From Cepaea nemoralis (taxonomy: Eukaryota > Mollusca > Gastropoda > Stylommatophora > Helicidae), in assembly GCA_014155875.1 (NCBI GenBank), contig JACEFZ010021421.1:648001-712000 (forward strand): a stretch of 64,000 nt of DNA, in the 5' to 3' direction. This document shows, in pieces, positions 1-10,792 of the stretch (position 1 is its first letter; every line of letters begins with the position of its first letter). The notes under the pieces are model-generated. The model saw only the letters and a list, made by a program, of their open reading frames with translations. It was not told the origin of the DNA and made no database searches. The position numbers and the translations under genes were made by a program.

Positions 1-2
1 AT

Positions 3-281
3 GGCTATGTAAGAGCAAGCAAAGAAAGAAACGGGATTGAAAGGCGTAAGATTGACTTCACTGCATCAGGTTTTAACCCACATGGCTCGACCTGTTTTCG
101 CAGGGCGGCCTGCCTAAAGTGTCGCACAAAGTACGAACTCCGTTGCTCCAGCGACAAACCCCAGAAATCTCTGAAAAATGGCACCCGTTCACTAGATGCG
201 TCCGGAATCAAACCTAACCTACAGAGGTGGCAGAACCACTACCCAACAGAGACCTATCTTTCTCAAGGCCTGCAGTGCTAA
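3..281 (+). other. Unrecognised 93-codon stop-free stretch
   Basis: Plus-strand frame 3 is open from the window edge to a TAA at 279-281 and holds several Cys and basic residues (for example CFRRAACLKCRTKYE). I do not recognise the family. It lies in what should be an intron of IK on the opposite strand, so a fragment of a dispersed element is more likely than a host exon. The stretch is too short for its openness to be strong evidence of coding. Confidence 0.15.
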
Positions 282-304
282 TGTCACGGAGTCACCACAC
301 AAAA

Positions 305-425
305 GAACATAGCGAACAAACATGTTGATACTACTTCAAGAGTTAACAAGCACTATGAATACACACAAGAAGACAGTGAACAAACATGTTGATACAACTC
401 CAAGAGTTAACATGCACTATGAAGA
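305..425 (+). repeat. Imperfect tandem duplication, about 65 bp x 2
   Basis: A block beginning gaacaaacatgttgatac and ending near gcactatgaa occurs twice with a few substitutions. The rest of 282-520 shows nothing I can assign. Confidence 0.6.
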
Positions 426-520
426 TCATAATGATGTAACAGATCCTTTGCTGAATACAGCACTAATCATGGCCCAATGAATAGAATCTCATGCATGTCT
501 CATGTCCAAGGTTTCTGCAT

Positions 521-1416
521 CTCTATGCTGGCCCATCTCTATGCTGGCCCATCTCTATGCTGGCCCATCTCTATGCTGGCCCATCTCTATGCTGGCCCAT
601 CTCTATGCTGGCCCATCTCTATGCTGGCCCATCTCTATGCTGGCCCATCTCTATGCTGGCCCATCTCTATGCTGGCCCATCTCTATGCTGGCCCATCTCT
701 ATGCTGGCCCATCTCTATGCTGGCCCATCTCTATGCTGGCCCATCTCTATGCTGGCCCATCTCTATGCTGGCCCATCTCTATGCTGGCCCATCTCTATGC
801 TGGCCCATCTCTATGCTGGCCCATCTCTATGCTGGCCCATCTCTATGCTGGCCCATCTCTATGCTGGCCCATCTCTATGCTGGCCCATCTCTATGCTGGC
901 CCATCTCTATGCTGGCCCATCTCTATGCTGGCCCATCTCTATGCTGGCCCATCTCTATGCTGGCCCATCTCTATGCTGGCCCATCTCTATGCTGGCCCAT
1001 CTCTATGCTGGCCCATCTCTATGCTGGCCCATCTCTATGCTGGCCCATCTCTATGCTGGCCCATCTCTATGCTGGCCCATCTCTATGCTGGCCCATCTCT
1101 ATGCTGGCCCATCTCTATGCTGGCCCATCTCTATGCTGGCCCATCTCTATGCTGGCCCATCTCTATGCTGGCCCATCTCTATGCTGGCCCATCTCTATGC
1201 TGGCCCATCTCTATGCTGGCCCATCTCTATGCTGGCCCATCTCTATGCTGGCCCATCTCTATGCTGGCCCATCTCTATGCTGGCCCATCTCTATGCTGGC
1301 CCATCTCTATGCTGGCCCATCTCTATGCTGGCCCATCTCTATGCTGGCCCATCTCTATGCTGGCCCATCTCTATGCTGGCCCATCTCTATGCTGGCCCAT
1401 CTCTATGCTGGCCCAT
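521..1416 (+). repeat. 16-bp minisatellite, 56 perfect copies
   Basis: The unit ctctatgctggcccat repeats from 521 to 1416. The length, 896 bp, is exactly 56 units, and I see no substitution inside the array; only the next partial unit differs (ctctgtgctgg). Because 16 is not a multiple of 3 and the unit has no stop in any plus frame, all three plus frames stay open and give spurious ORFs of 309-329 residues. It lies in the IK intron downstream of exon 7. Confidence 0.97.
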
Positions 1417-1700
1417 CTCTGTGCTGGTTGACCCCTGCCACATCTTAAGGAACCATATTTCTTATACCTGTTCTATTTAAACCACTGTGAAATGTAACAG
1501 GGAGTGTCTCTATCTTTCTTCCACAGAATCTTAGAACTATCCCGTGACATCTAAGTTCAAAAGCCCTGATTTTCTCCTTTAGTGGTTGCAAAATAGTCCA
1601 CAACTCCCATTTGTATGCTGCCATAGGAAGGATGCATATTCTAAAAAATGTAATTTAATTTGTTTACTGGTGCTGTGCCATAAACTTTTAATACTGTTTA
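1417..1700. other. Intronic sequence, nothing recognised
   Basis: A-T rich sequence between the 16-bp array and a SINE. I see no exon, repeat unit or structural RNA. Confidence 0.4.
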
Positions 1701-1922
1701 ACCTCTGCTATGGTCAGTCCACTCGCATTGTGCCGAAGGGGTTACAAATGCAATTCACAATCCTGCATACCGCATTCAAAACAAAACTGGCGCCGATTTG
1801 GTATAGTGGTATGAGTGCTGGTTGTTCATAAAACAAAGGCAAACTACTGAACATAAACTTGTCAAGAAATCACAAATGCTAGGGTTGAAGGCGACATCCT
1901 GTAAAGGATATGCAACTAACTG
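1700..1922 (+). repeat. SINE family D (tRNA-derived) copy
   Basis: Matches other copies in the window through its 3' half: a block like gcaaactactgaacataaac, then a motif like catcctgtaaaggatatgca. Intact copies (48445-48682) start with a tRNA-like head containing an A box like agctcggtggtaatgg and a B box like ggtttgaaaca. This copy is diverged and its 5' end is approximate. Confidence 0.65.
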
Positions 1923-2046
1923 TTTTTTAATGGTCAGTCCAGGCTAAGCTTGACTTCTTTTCATCAGCACTCTGATACAAACTCCTATCCCACGTTCCAG
2001 TATATTTATAAATTAATTTATACACCAAACTTAACAATGACCTCAC

Positions 2047-2161
2047 CTTTTCCAGCAAAGCAAAATCCAAACCCTTGACCAAGTGAGTATGCTCCATATC
2101 TCCTCCCAAATACTTTGAGGCCTGAATAACCTGCTTCCTTTTCTCTGCATAATTTTCAATG
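2047..2161 (-). CDS. IK: IK/RED exon 7 (residues 139-177), gene continues off left edge
   Basis: Reading minus, an acceptor ttttcag precedes the exon and a donor gtgagg follows it. The 115 nt complete Ala139 and encode 38 residues including KYLGGDMEHTHLVKGLDFA. This is the most conserved block of the RED N-terminal domain; the human equivalent reads LGGDMEHTHLVKGLDFALLQ. The exon ends in phase 0 at residue 177. The remaining two thirds of a protein of about 550 residues, including the RED repeat and C-terminal domain, must lie beyond position 1. Confidence 0.93.
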
Positions 2162-2384
2162 CTGAAAAGAGACATAACACACATAAAAATATGTTTGGTA
2201 TTTGTATTTCTACTTCCTGAAAACATCTACCAGTGGACTCCCATAAGGAAAATGGAATGAAGATAACTGCATCGAGATGTGGTAGGTTTGTGGAAAACTT
2301 GAAATCTTACACAGACATAACCCACTAAATACTTTACCTCATAAAGAAGATTTATTCATATCTATTAACGTCTATGTCTTGTAA

Positions 2385-3905
2385 ACCAGACAGGCTGGGA
2401 GAGGGATCATGCTGCAAGAGCAACACATGGTCTCTACAATAAGCTAGACAGGCCGAGAGAGGGATCGTGCTGCAAGAGCAACACATGGTCTCTACAATAA
2501 ACCAGACAGGCCGAAAGAGGGATCATGCTGCAAGAGCAACACATGGTCTCTACAATAAACCAGACAGGCCGAGAGAGGGATCGTGCTGCAAGAGCAACAC
2601 ATGGTCTCTACAATAAACCAGACAGGCCGAGAGAGGGATCGTGCTGCAAGAGCAACACATGGTCTCTACAATAAGCTAGACAGGCCGAGAGAGGGATCGT
2701 GCTGCAAGAGCAACACATGGTCTCTACAATAAGCTAGACAGGCCGAGAGAGGGATCGTGCTGCAAGAGCAACACATGGTCTCTACAATAAGCTAGACAGG
2801 CTGGGAGAGGGATCATGCTGCAAGAGCAACACATGGTCTCTACAATAAGCTAGACAGGCTGGGAGAGGGATCGTGCTGCAAGAGCAACACATGGTCTCTA
2901 CAATAAGCTAGACAGGCTGGGAGAGGGATCATGCTGCAAGAGCAACACATGGTCTCTACAATAAGCTAGACAGGCCGACGAGAGGGATCGTGCTGCAAAG
3001 AGCAACACATGGTCTCTACAATAAGCTAGACAGGCTGGGAGAGGGATCATGCTGCAAAGAGCAACACATGGTCTCTACCAATAAGCTAGACAGGCCGAGA
3101 GAGGATGATCGTGCTGCAAGAGCAACACATGGTCTCTACAATAAGCTAGACAGGCGCCGAGAGAGGATCGTGCTGGCACGAGCAACACATGGTCTCTACC
3201 AATAAGCTAGGCAGGGCCGAGGAGGGATCGTGCTGCAAGAGCAACACATGGTCTCTACAATAAGCTAGACATACAGAGAGAGGGATCATGCTGCAAGAGC
3301 AACACATGGTCTCTACAATAAACCAGACAGGCCGAGAGAGGGATCATGCTGCAAGAGCAACACATGGTCTCTACAATAAACCAGACAGGCCGAGAGAGGG
3401 ATCATGCTGCAAGAGCAACACATGGTCTCTACAATAAGCTAGACAGGCCGAGAGAGGGATCGTGCTGCAAGAGCAACACATGGTCTCTACAATAAACTAG
3501 ACAGGCCGAGAGAGGGATCGTGCTGCAAGAGCAACACATGGTCTCTACAATAAGCTAGACAGGCCGAGAGAGGGATCGTGCTGCAAGAGCAACACATGGT
3601 CTCTACAATAAGCTAGACAGGCCGAGAGAGGGATCGTGCTGCAAGAGCAACACATGGTCTCTACAATAAGCTAGACAGGCCGAGAGAGGGATCGTGCTGC
3701 AAGAGCAACACATGGTCTCTACAATAAGCTAGACATACAGAGAGAGGGATCATGCTGCAAGAGCAACACATGGTCTCTACAATAAACCAGACAGGCCGAG
3801 AGAGGGATCATGCTGCAAGAGCAACACATGGTCTCTACAATAAACCAGACAGGCCGAGAGAGGGATCATGCTGCAAGAGCAACACATGGTCTCTACAATA
3901 CAGCC
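2385..3905 (+). repeat. 58-bp minisatellite, about 26 copies
   Basis: The unit begins aagctagacaggccgagaga and ends acacatggtctctacaat. Sub-variants alternate (aagctag versus aaaccag; gatcgtg versus gatcatg; ggccgaga versus ggctggga). Between about 2975 and 3230 the copies carry many one-base insertions and deletions that the flanking copies lack. A single inverted copy with matching flank lies at about 6030-6210, which suggests the array grew from one segment of a dispersed element. Confidence 0.95.
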
Positions 3906-3985
3906 CAGGCTTTGTGCTATGAAGAGGTTATTATGCCTTTTATTTTGAAGCACAATGTAACAAACTATCGTCTGTCAAGATAGCA
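3906..3985 (+). repeat. Right flank of the 58-bp array, shared with 6030-6140
   Basis: The words caatgtaacaaactatcgtc and ggttattatgcc occur here on plus and at about 6040-6080 on minus. The element containing the 58-bp unit therefore extends beyond the array. Confidence 0.75.
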
Positions 3986-4042
3986 AGGTTTCAGTATCAT
4001 GGTCTCAACATGGCTGGTATAAAGAATTTTTTTTTTAAATAA

Positions 4043-4187
4043 CAGAAACACTATCTATCTGTATACCTACCTATCTATCTATTCATCTGTCCTTCTATCC
4101 AGGCACATCTATAAATAACAGAAACACTATCTATGTGTATACCTACCTATCTATCTATCATGTCCTTCTATCCAGGCACATCTATAA
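4043..4187 (+). repeat. About 75-bp tandem duplication with (CTAT)n
   Basis: A block starting aacagaaacactatctat and ending ccaggcacatctataa occurs twice, with short CTAT microsatellite runs inside. The rest of 3986-4380 is A-T rich and carries a run of about 14 C near 4327. Confidence 0.7.
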
Positions 4188-4379
4188 CCACATGATGATG
4201 ATTAACACACGTCTTATGATTTGGTTATATTTTTGTAATGTTTAACATCTTCCTTCTCTCATCCATTTGTCTTGAAATGTATGTTTTATTAGTGGAATCA
4301 ACCTTTTGGATGTGTAGTTTTACTACCCCCCCCCCCCCCATACTTGTCATTTCCCCATATCTTTGCTAAGACAGGGAGT

Positions 4380-4470
4380 CTCCAAGGCAAAGTGGTTATG
4401 CCACCTGCCTCATGTTCCAAAGGATGTGGGTTTGATTCTGGGCTAGTCTGTTAATGAGTGTAATTTTCGC
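4380..4470 (+). repeat. tRNA-like SINE head
   Basis: An A-box-like stretch (caaagtggttatgcc) is followed about 35 bp later by a B-box-like gggtttgattc. The two pol III boxes are about the right distance apart for a tRNA-derived SINE. No acceptor stem can be paired, so it is not called as a tRNA gene. Confidence 0.4.
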
Positions 4471-4797
4471 GACTCCTGGGGGTTGTCACTGGAGGTATGG
4501 AGTTCCAACTTTATGTGACACTTTTGGCAGTCCGCCATGTGGAAAGAGACAGTCATATGGGATAAAACCCGGTGAAATAAGTAGATCTTATTGCCATATA
4601 ACACTTTTGTTTTATTGTGTATACATACAGTTGATCCCCTGCCTCTAACACCATTTTTTTCTTTTGCCAAAACACTGTACTCTTGTATAGCTATATTTTT
4701 CATTGATTTATCAATTAATTTTCAACAGCGCATGATATAATTTTGTAATGTTGCAGATGTAATGTCAGAAGTGACCAAAAGTCATAATCAATAGCTA

Positions 4798-5096
4798 CAG
4801 GTCCTCACGGCCAAATGGGTATGAATGTGTGTTCTTAAACATCCGTTGTGCTGAAGCCGAGGTTAGCGGTTCAACCCCTACACCGAACAGCTGGACTAAA
4901 CTGTTGACCTGCCATCCTTGACTTGGGGACGTAAATTACAAGTACCTCTGGAGTCGGAGTGGGTTCGCCTGATGGCGAGGGACACTGTTAATAGGGAAAG
5001 CTAATCCATATGTAAAATTAAGTCCATCACTGCTATAAATAGTGTGTATGGCCTACGCTTGAGTTCAAAGCGAGCATACGGAAATAAAAAATAAAA
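4798..5096 (+). repeat. SINE family B (tRNA-derived, about 290 bp)
   Basis: The family starts with a tRNA-like head: an A-box region like cggccaaatgggtatgaa, then gttcttaaacatccg, then a B box ggttcaaccccta. The body includes gacttggggacgtaaattac and gggaaagctaatcca, ending in gcttgagttcaaagcgagc plus an A-rich tail. There are about ten copies in the window on both strands. Known biology: such elements are transcribed by RNA polymerase III and mobilised by LINE machinery. Confidence 0.85.
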
Positions 5097-5742
5097 TAAT
5101 CAATAATCCATACTTGGGCAGACAATATAAAATAGAAACGATTGCTTGGAATGGTGATGCGTACATATAAACTGCTTCTATTTTCCCCTGAAGACTCTAT
5201 TTTAAGCCAGAAGCTGCCTGTGGCAGAAAAGAAAGATAAATGAAACACTGAGAGAACAATGTGCACTAATGACTTCACCTCAGTAGGTTTGTGGAATATT
5301 AGAAAAACCAGAGCTAATATAGACCTATTTGACAAATTCAATGCAATGGTTTCCTGTTGTGAATTAGAACACAGAAGACATAACCAACAGATTGCACAAT
5401 TTATTGCCTGACATAATTCATCAGCCATACTCAATTGAAAACCACCAGTGCAAGTGGAAAGAGATGACAGTGAATCTTGACTACCTTGTGTGCACCTTAG
5501 AGCACTGTCAGCGACTACGTTTATACTTCAGCAGACAAAGAATTCATCTATTCATAACATATTTAACTCTGTAGTAGGCGCCTGTCTAGATGCAGTGAAA
5601 TACATCAGGAAATAAACTGTGCCGTCTGTTGCTTGTGTCTTCTTTGTTCTAAATGAGAAATCTAGGGCTAGAAATGTTCAGGTATTGATTATAAGAGCAG
5701 CTAGATTGCCAGCTTTAGGTAGCAGCCACAGTAACAACTTAC

Positions 5743-5840
5743 GCCTTTGCATCTGGTGCGACAGCTCTGTAGTCAGCCGTTGTGCTGATGACTTCGGTCT
5801 CGGAGTAGTCTTTGTTGTGTCCCTCTCTTCTTTCTCTAGC
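5743..5840 (-). CDS. IK: IK/RED exon 6 (residues 107-138)
   Basis: Acceptor tttgacag and donor gtaagt bound 98 nt on the minus strand. The 32 residues include ARERREGHNKDYSETEVIST and TTADYRAVAPDAK, matching the human segment around DYEETELISTTANYRAVGP. The phase is 0 on entry and 2 on exit, which joins exon 7 through a split Ala codon. The segment is charged and part of the RED N-terminal domain. Intron sequence on both sides (5097-5742 and 5841-6025) shows no other exon. Confidence 0.93.
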
Positions 5841-6025
5841 CTGTCAAAGAGATGCATGATTCAACTGAAATCTTTACGGAAGCACACATTAAATGCAATG
5901 ATTATTGCCAAGTGATTTCAAACCAAATTTGGCATGATTATTACTGGGACTAAGTTATGTGGAATGCATGCATGTAGCAGTAATGGTTAGGTTAGGATGT
6001 GTTTATGCTACTGGCACCTTGCCGT

Positions 6026-6310
6026 CTAAACAGACGATAGTTTGTTACATTGCGCTTCAAAAAGGGCATAATAACCACAACTCAAGGCAGGGACCAGGGT
6101 TGAAGTTATACCTCTCCATAGCATAAAGCCTAGGCTGAATTGTAGAGACCATGTGTTGCCCATGCAGCATGATCCCTCTCTTGGTCTGCCTAGTTTACTC
6201 CACAGGAAAGGTAACACCAATACATTTGGAACAAGACCAGCTGCAGAAGCTGCAGGATCAGCAAAGCAATGATCTAACTGTTCGCTGTGTTTATATAACA
6301 TTGTTTACAT
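6026..6310 (-). repeat. Single-copy relative of the 58-bp array
   Basis: On the minus strand this holds one diverged 58-bp unit (ggatcatgctgcatgggcaa then cacatggtctctacaat), followed by the same flank as 3906-3985. It looks like the ancestral, unexpanded arrangement of the element that contains the minisatellite. Confidence 0.7.
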
Positions 6311-6564
6311 AACAAATGGACAAGACAAAAGAAATTAAACATATGATACCTCGCCGCTGAAAGAGGTAAGCAGGAGGAGCGATGGTTACAAGAAACACAA
6401 GTTCAAGACATGTTTGGATCAGTAGCAGTCAGTTCTGACTGAGGAAAATCTCAGATGAAATCAAGTACTGACCAAGACAAAGAATTGCTTTGTAAAAAAT
6501 GGAGGACCAGGGGATGAAACGTCAGAAGTAAAGTCATTTTAGAAAAAAAAACTATTTGTTTGTA

Positions 6565-6822
6565 TGTTTACTCACTTTGAACTCAAGGTACTTCTAGTGC
6601 ACTGGACTAATTTTTGCACGTGGATTAGCTTTCCCTATTACCAGTGTCGCTCGCCATCAGGTGAACCCACTCCGACTTCTGAGGTATTGTAACTTACATT
6701 TTTAAGTCAAAATTTTAGTCCAACTGACCGGTGATGGGGTTAGTTAAACCCACTAATTCGACATCAGCACACCGGATGTTTAAGAACGAACACTCTAATC
6801 TATTTGGACATGTAACTAAAAA
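6565..6822 (-). repeat. SINE family B copy
   Basis: An inverted copy: its minus strand carries the tRNA-like head near 6780-6822 and the body word aagctaatccacgtgc near 6620-6640. It lies in IK intron 5. Confidence 0.8.
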
Positions 6823-7012
6823 ATATTTAGTATATGTGGAGTTCTTAGCATTTTATAACTCCATGAGCCACTGACCGTAAACAATGCCATCCAAACTTTC
6901 CGAAGGGGGGAGGGAAGTGACAAAAATACTCATTTGGAATAAAGAGCAAAAACATCATACAAAAAATCAAAAGCACAAAGATTCTGTGTGAGTAGTAAAA
7001 TTATTAGCTTAC

Positions 7013-7082
7013 TCTGTCTCTGTATTTTGACTCCAGCTCCTTTTGTCGCTCTTCTTCATCTCTCTTAAGTTTTGCATAGTAA
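7013..7082 (-). CDS. IK: IK/RED exon 5 (residues 83-106)
   Basis: Acceptor tcttttcag and donor gtaagc bound 70 nt. After the split Ser83 the residues read YYAKLKRDEEERQKELESKY then RDR, matching the human SYYAKLRQQE and EKYRDR segments of the RED N-terminal domain. The stretch should form a charged helix. Phase 2 on entry, 0 on exit. Confidence 0.93.
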
Positions 7083-7327
7083 CTGAAAAGAAAATTGACA
7101 AAATGACAAATTAGTTCTGAAACAAGAGGCCAGTATGGCAGATATTCCCAGAAATTTTTTTCTTCTGTTTCCACAGTGAATAAGCAAGGAATGCATTATG
7201 TAATACCTTTTAAAAACAAGTACCTCTTACAACACAAACGTATATTCTGAAATTTAAAAGAACAAAAAAAAACAACCTACATGCAAATAATTCTTTTGGG
7301 GTCATTATTGATAATGCTAAAGAATAC

Positions 7328-7393
7328 CTTTTCTTCTTTTTCCTTCTTGTTGCTGCATCTTCTTCCTCTGCCTCATCTTCCTTTACAGAAATC
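7328..7393 (-). CDS. IK: IK/RED exon 4 (residues 61-82)
   Basis: Acceptor gcttgttcag; donor gtattc, weaker than its neighbours. The 66 nt encode ISVKEDEAEEEDAATRRKKK then KR, the acidic-then-basic linker that precedes SYYAKL in RED proteins (human EDEDPAARRRKKK). Phase 1 to 2 fits both neighbouring exons only with this acceptor; the nearer AG at 7386 would break the frame. Confidence 0.9.
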
Positions 7394-8205
7394 CTGAACA
7401 AGCAAAGCACAAAGAAAATGTAAATAGAAGCACAACAAAGATGTAAATATTGTAAAATAAAGGAAACAAATTATCAGTATTTTGTAAAATAGCTGACATG
7501 TCTTTTTCCAAATTTAGACTGACTTTAAAGATATTTTTATTCTTTTAAATGCTTGAAACATCATCTTATTAGCATTTCTTCACCACTGTGTAAAAAAAAA
7601 ATGTGTTTGAATAATACAATTATTATAAAAGTAAACAAATAACAACTTTACAATAATCTGTGTGTTATAAGTCCACACCTTGCCATCATCATCATATAGC
7701 AGAGCCTTTGTAGAATTTCACATTCATCATGCCCAGACGAACAAGTATTTCATGCTTTGCCAGTCATACATCTCATGCACGTTCACGCCTAAAATGACTG
7801 CAATATCCTGTGTCCAACCTTGCACTGGTTGGCCCCTGTCACTTCTGCCACGAACCATGCCTTCCACCCCTGTTCTCTCCAAACCACAGTGAGATTTAAT
7901 TTGGCCAAAGGATTTCAGCTTCTGAAACAAGATGCTGTTTATGAACCTGAGGTAGAAAAATCTAAACGTAATTCAGGAGCCAATCCCTTTTTCTCAGGAG
8001 CTAGCATATTTATTTTGGCAAATACAGACCCGCTCAAAAAAAAAAAAAAGGGTAAATTCAGGTTATAGGTAGAAATTTTCAGGCGCCATGGCGACTGGAT
8101 TTTTCTACCCGTTATGAGCGTTTTCTTTACTGTTCAGATCTTGAACATGTCTGTATTTTTCGTCTTCCTTGTCCTCGATATTCTAAGAACTTTTCTGTAG
8201 GATTT
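7394..8205. other. IK intron 3, proximal part, nothing recognised
   Basis: A-T rich intron with short A runs (around 7590 and 8037). I found no exon that would fit the IK frame and no clear repeat. Confidence 0.4.
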
Positions 8206-8217
8206 AAGTTCAAAAGC
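8206..8217 (+). repeat. Left target-site duplication of the LINE
   Basis: The 12 bp aagttcaaaagc here recur at 12422-12433, just after the 3' tail of the LINE. This is the expected footprint of target-primed reverse transcription. The first aag is ambiguous with the AAG tail, so the unambiguous duplication is at least 9-10 bp. Confidence 0.8.
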
Positions 8218-8563
8218 GGGTTCCAAATGTTGCTGTATGTAGCCGAGGCGCGGAGTTGGGGTGAGCGCCCAACATTGCTCAAATACCTCAATGGCTCGTG
8301 AATACATAACCTATGCAGCAAAATTCCAACTCCTGGCCTTCACGTGGCGGACCTGTTTAAACTAACAGGAGAAGGGGCGACGGCGAGTCTCTGGCGCCGG
8401 AAAATAACCAGTATGCTCTAGATGTGTATGCACGTACATGCATGCGCAGACAGGTGTGTGCGTGCGTACACATCTACACTCGAGTGAGACCACAGTCTGC
8501 TCTAGCAAAGAAAGGTGCTGAAGACGGAGGCAACCAGCCAAGAGGCGCACCACAGAAATCAGG

Positions 8564-9110
8564 ATGCCACGCAATCACGCAAAATGGAATATGTCGACTA
8601 CTGCTAATCGTTATGGTGCTCGCCCTGCTTTGGACCCCCAGGCAGGTGCAGTGCCGGGCCCTATGTCTCGAAAGGGTCCAACCCCAACTACTGGAGGTCC
8701 TTCTCAGATGTCCTGTGGAGCCAGGGGACATGAGAATAGGACGACTGGCCATACTAAACGAAGACTTAAAATAATGCACTGGAATGCGGAGGGAGTCAGC
8801 AACAAAAACATAGAATTAGGAAAAATCTTGGACCAAGAAAAAGTAAGCATATGTTGCTTGCAAGAAACTCACCTCAATGAAAATATAGCCTTCAAAATCA
8901 GAGGCTACCAGTGTTACCGATCTGACCGAAAGAACAGGCGAAAAGGTGGGATACTGACCCTTGTAAGAAATAACATCATGGCTTCCCAAATCAAAGTCTA
9001 CATGGAAGGGGCTGAGTATCAGACACTTAAACTTAAGACAGGTAATACAGATCTACATCTGATCAATTACTACTGTCCAAGTGACCGCCCACAGGCACTG
9101 GACACTACCA
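8564..9110 (+). pseudogene. LINE ORF, AP-endonuclease part
   Basis: The open frame from the ATG at 8564 holds APE-type endonuclease motifs: KIMHWNAEGVSNK (catalytic Asn region), CCLQETHL (the metal-binding Glu in QET), KGGILTLVRNN and HLINYYCPSD. The frame then shifts by one base at about 9099-9112; the GDFNSH motif follows in frame 3. The domain makes the nick that primes reverse transcription. The true start may lie upstream. The shift may be a real lesion or an assembly error. Confidence 0.85.
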
Positions 9111-10792
9111 CTAAAAGAAAAAATGATTGTGTGTGGCGATTTCAACAGCCACTCGCAGAGCTGGGGCTATGATCACATGGACCAGAGAGGAGAGAGACTG
9201 GAAGACTGGCAGGATGAGAATAGATTCATGTTGATTAACAAGCCGTCCGACCCACATACTTTCTACTCGAGATCATGGCACTCTACAACTACACCTGACC
9301 TGGCTTTTCATTCACCAGACCTGGAGTGGAACATTACACGAACTGTTGGGAAACAACTTGGTGGCAGTGACCATCGGTCAGTCTTTCTAACCGTAGAAAA
9401 TGAGCTTGTAAGTGAAAGCAGCACCCTCTCGAGGTGGAACTACAAGAAAGCAGACTGGGCAATGTACAAGCATCGCACCAGCATACTGGTTAGAAACCTG
9501 AACACTGAGAAAGACATAAATAAAGCAGTTGAAGAGTTTGGGAAATGCATACTACAGGCAGCGCGAGAAACAGTACCAAGAGGAGCCCGTAAACAATATA
9601 AACCCTACTGGAGTAGTGAACTGGAACAGTTGCATAATGATGTTGAAGTGTGTAGAAAGCAAGCAGAGGCCACACCCAGCCAAGAGCACCACAATAAATT
9701 CCAGCATGCAAAAGCCAAATTTCAAAGGGCCAAGCTGCAGGCTAGACGGAAAAGCTGGCAGGAGAAAACAGAGTCTCTGAACTTTGAAAGAGACACAAGG
9801 AAATTGTGGAAGCTAATAAAACAGCTTAATGACGAGGGCACAGGGAGAAACTCAAAAATTGCACTACATAAAGATGGAAAAATCTTAACAAGAAAGCAAG
9901 CAGCTGACCATTTTGCGGACTCGTTCGCACAAGATAGCAATATCAAAATTAGTCCAGAGAAACAACAAGAGATTCGAGAGAAACGACAACATACAGGACA
10001 GAAGGAAATAGTACATGAGGTTCTGGAGGCACCCATCACAATCAGCGAACTGGAGCTAGCCATATCAAAACTGAAAATGAGAAAGTCACCAGGAGCTGAT
10101 GGTATCTCCAATGAAATGATCAGGAACCTAGGAACAGAGGCCAAAACAAAGCTGTTGCAGATCTTCAATAACAGCTGGACCTTAGGCAGTGTTCCACAAG
10201 CCTGGAGAGAAGCAATCATGATACCCCTCCTAAAATCAGGGAAAGATAGTTCCATTGCCTCTAGCTACAGACCAATTAGCCTCACCAGCTGTCTCTGCAA
10301 ACTGGAGCGCATCATCAATCACAGACTGCAGTGGTACATTGAAAGTAAAAACATCCTTGTGCCACAGCAGGCTGGCTTTAGGCAGTGCTACTCTACGGAA
10401 GATCAGACAACCTACCTCTCTCAAGAAATTGAGGATGCATTCCAAGAGAAGAAGCTGGTGCTTGCGGCATGGATAGATCTGAAGAAAGCCTTTGACAAAG
10501 TCTGGAAAGAAGGTCTGATGAAGAAACTGAGAAACTGCAAAGTCAATGGAAGAATGTACAAATGGGTGAAAGCATACTTGCACAACAGAAGAGCTAGAGT
10601 ACAGATAGACGGACTCAAGAGCAAGAAAGTACTACTGCGTCACGGTGTCCCCCAGGGCGGAGTCTTGTCCCCCACACTTTTTCTAATCTTCATCAATGAT
10701 CTTGTTGCTCACCTACCGCATGGAATTAAAGCGGCAATGTACGCCGATGACCTGGTTCTATGGAGCACAAATGAATATGCATCAGTGGCCAC
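9111..10792 (+). pseudogene. LINE ORF, endonuclease C-terminus and reverse transcriptase
   Basis: This frame opens with KEKMIVCGDFNSHSQSWG, then TTPDLAFHS and GGSDHRSVFL (the catalytic SDH of the endonuclease). The reverse transcriptase fingers and palm follow: SPGADGISNEMI, SYRPISLTSCLCKLER, AAWIDLKKAFDKVW (first catalytic Asp), GVPQGGVLSPTLFLIFINDL and MYADDLVLWS (the YADD active site). All key residues are intact. The frame is lost at about 10790; the continuation, with QRAVDTFAAW, is back in the original frame. Confidence 0.9.

Noticed and set aside
477..1480. Three overlapping 309-329 codon frames rich in LCWPISMLAHLYAGPS
   Set aside because: All three plus frames of a stop-free 16-bp repeat; no protein logic.
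1927..2046. Extension of IK exon 7 past 2047 in the same frame
   Set aside because: RED homology ends at LLEK and a gtgagg donor stands exactly there; the following residues are unlike any RED protein.
8474..8779. 101-codon minus-strand frame overlapping the LINE start
   Set aside because: Antisense shadow of the LINE 5' region with no recognisable motif.
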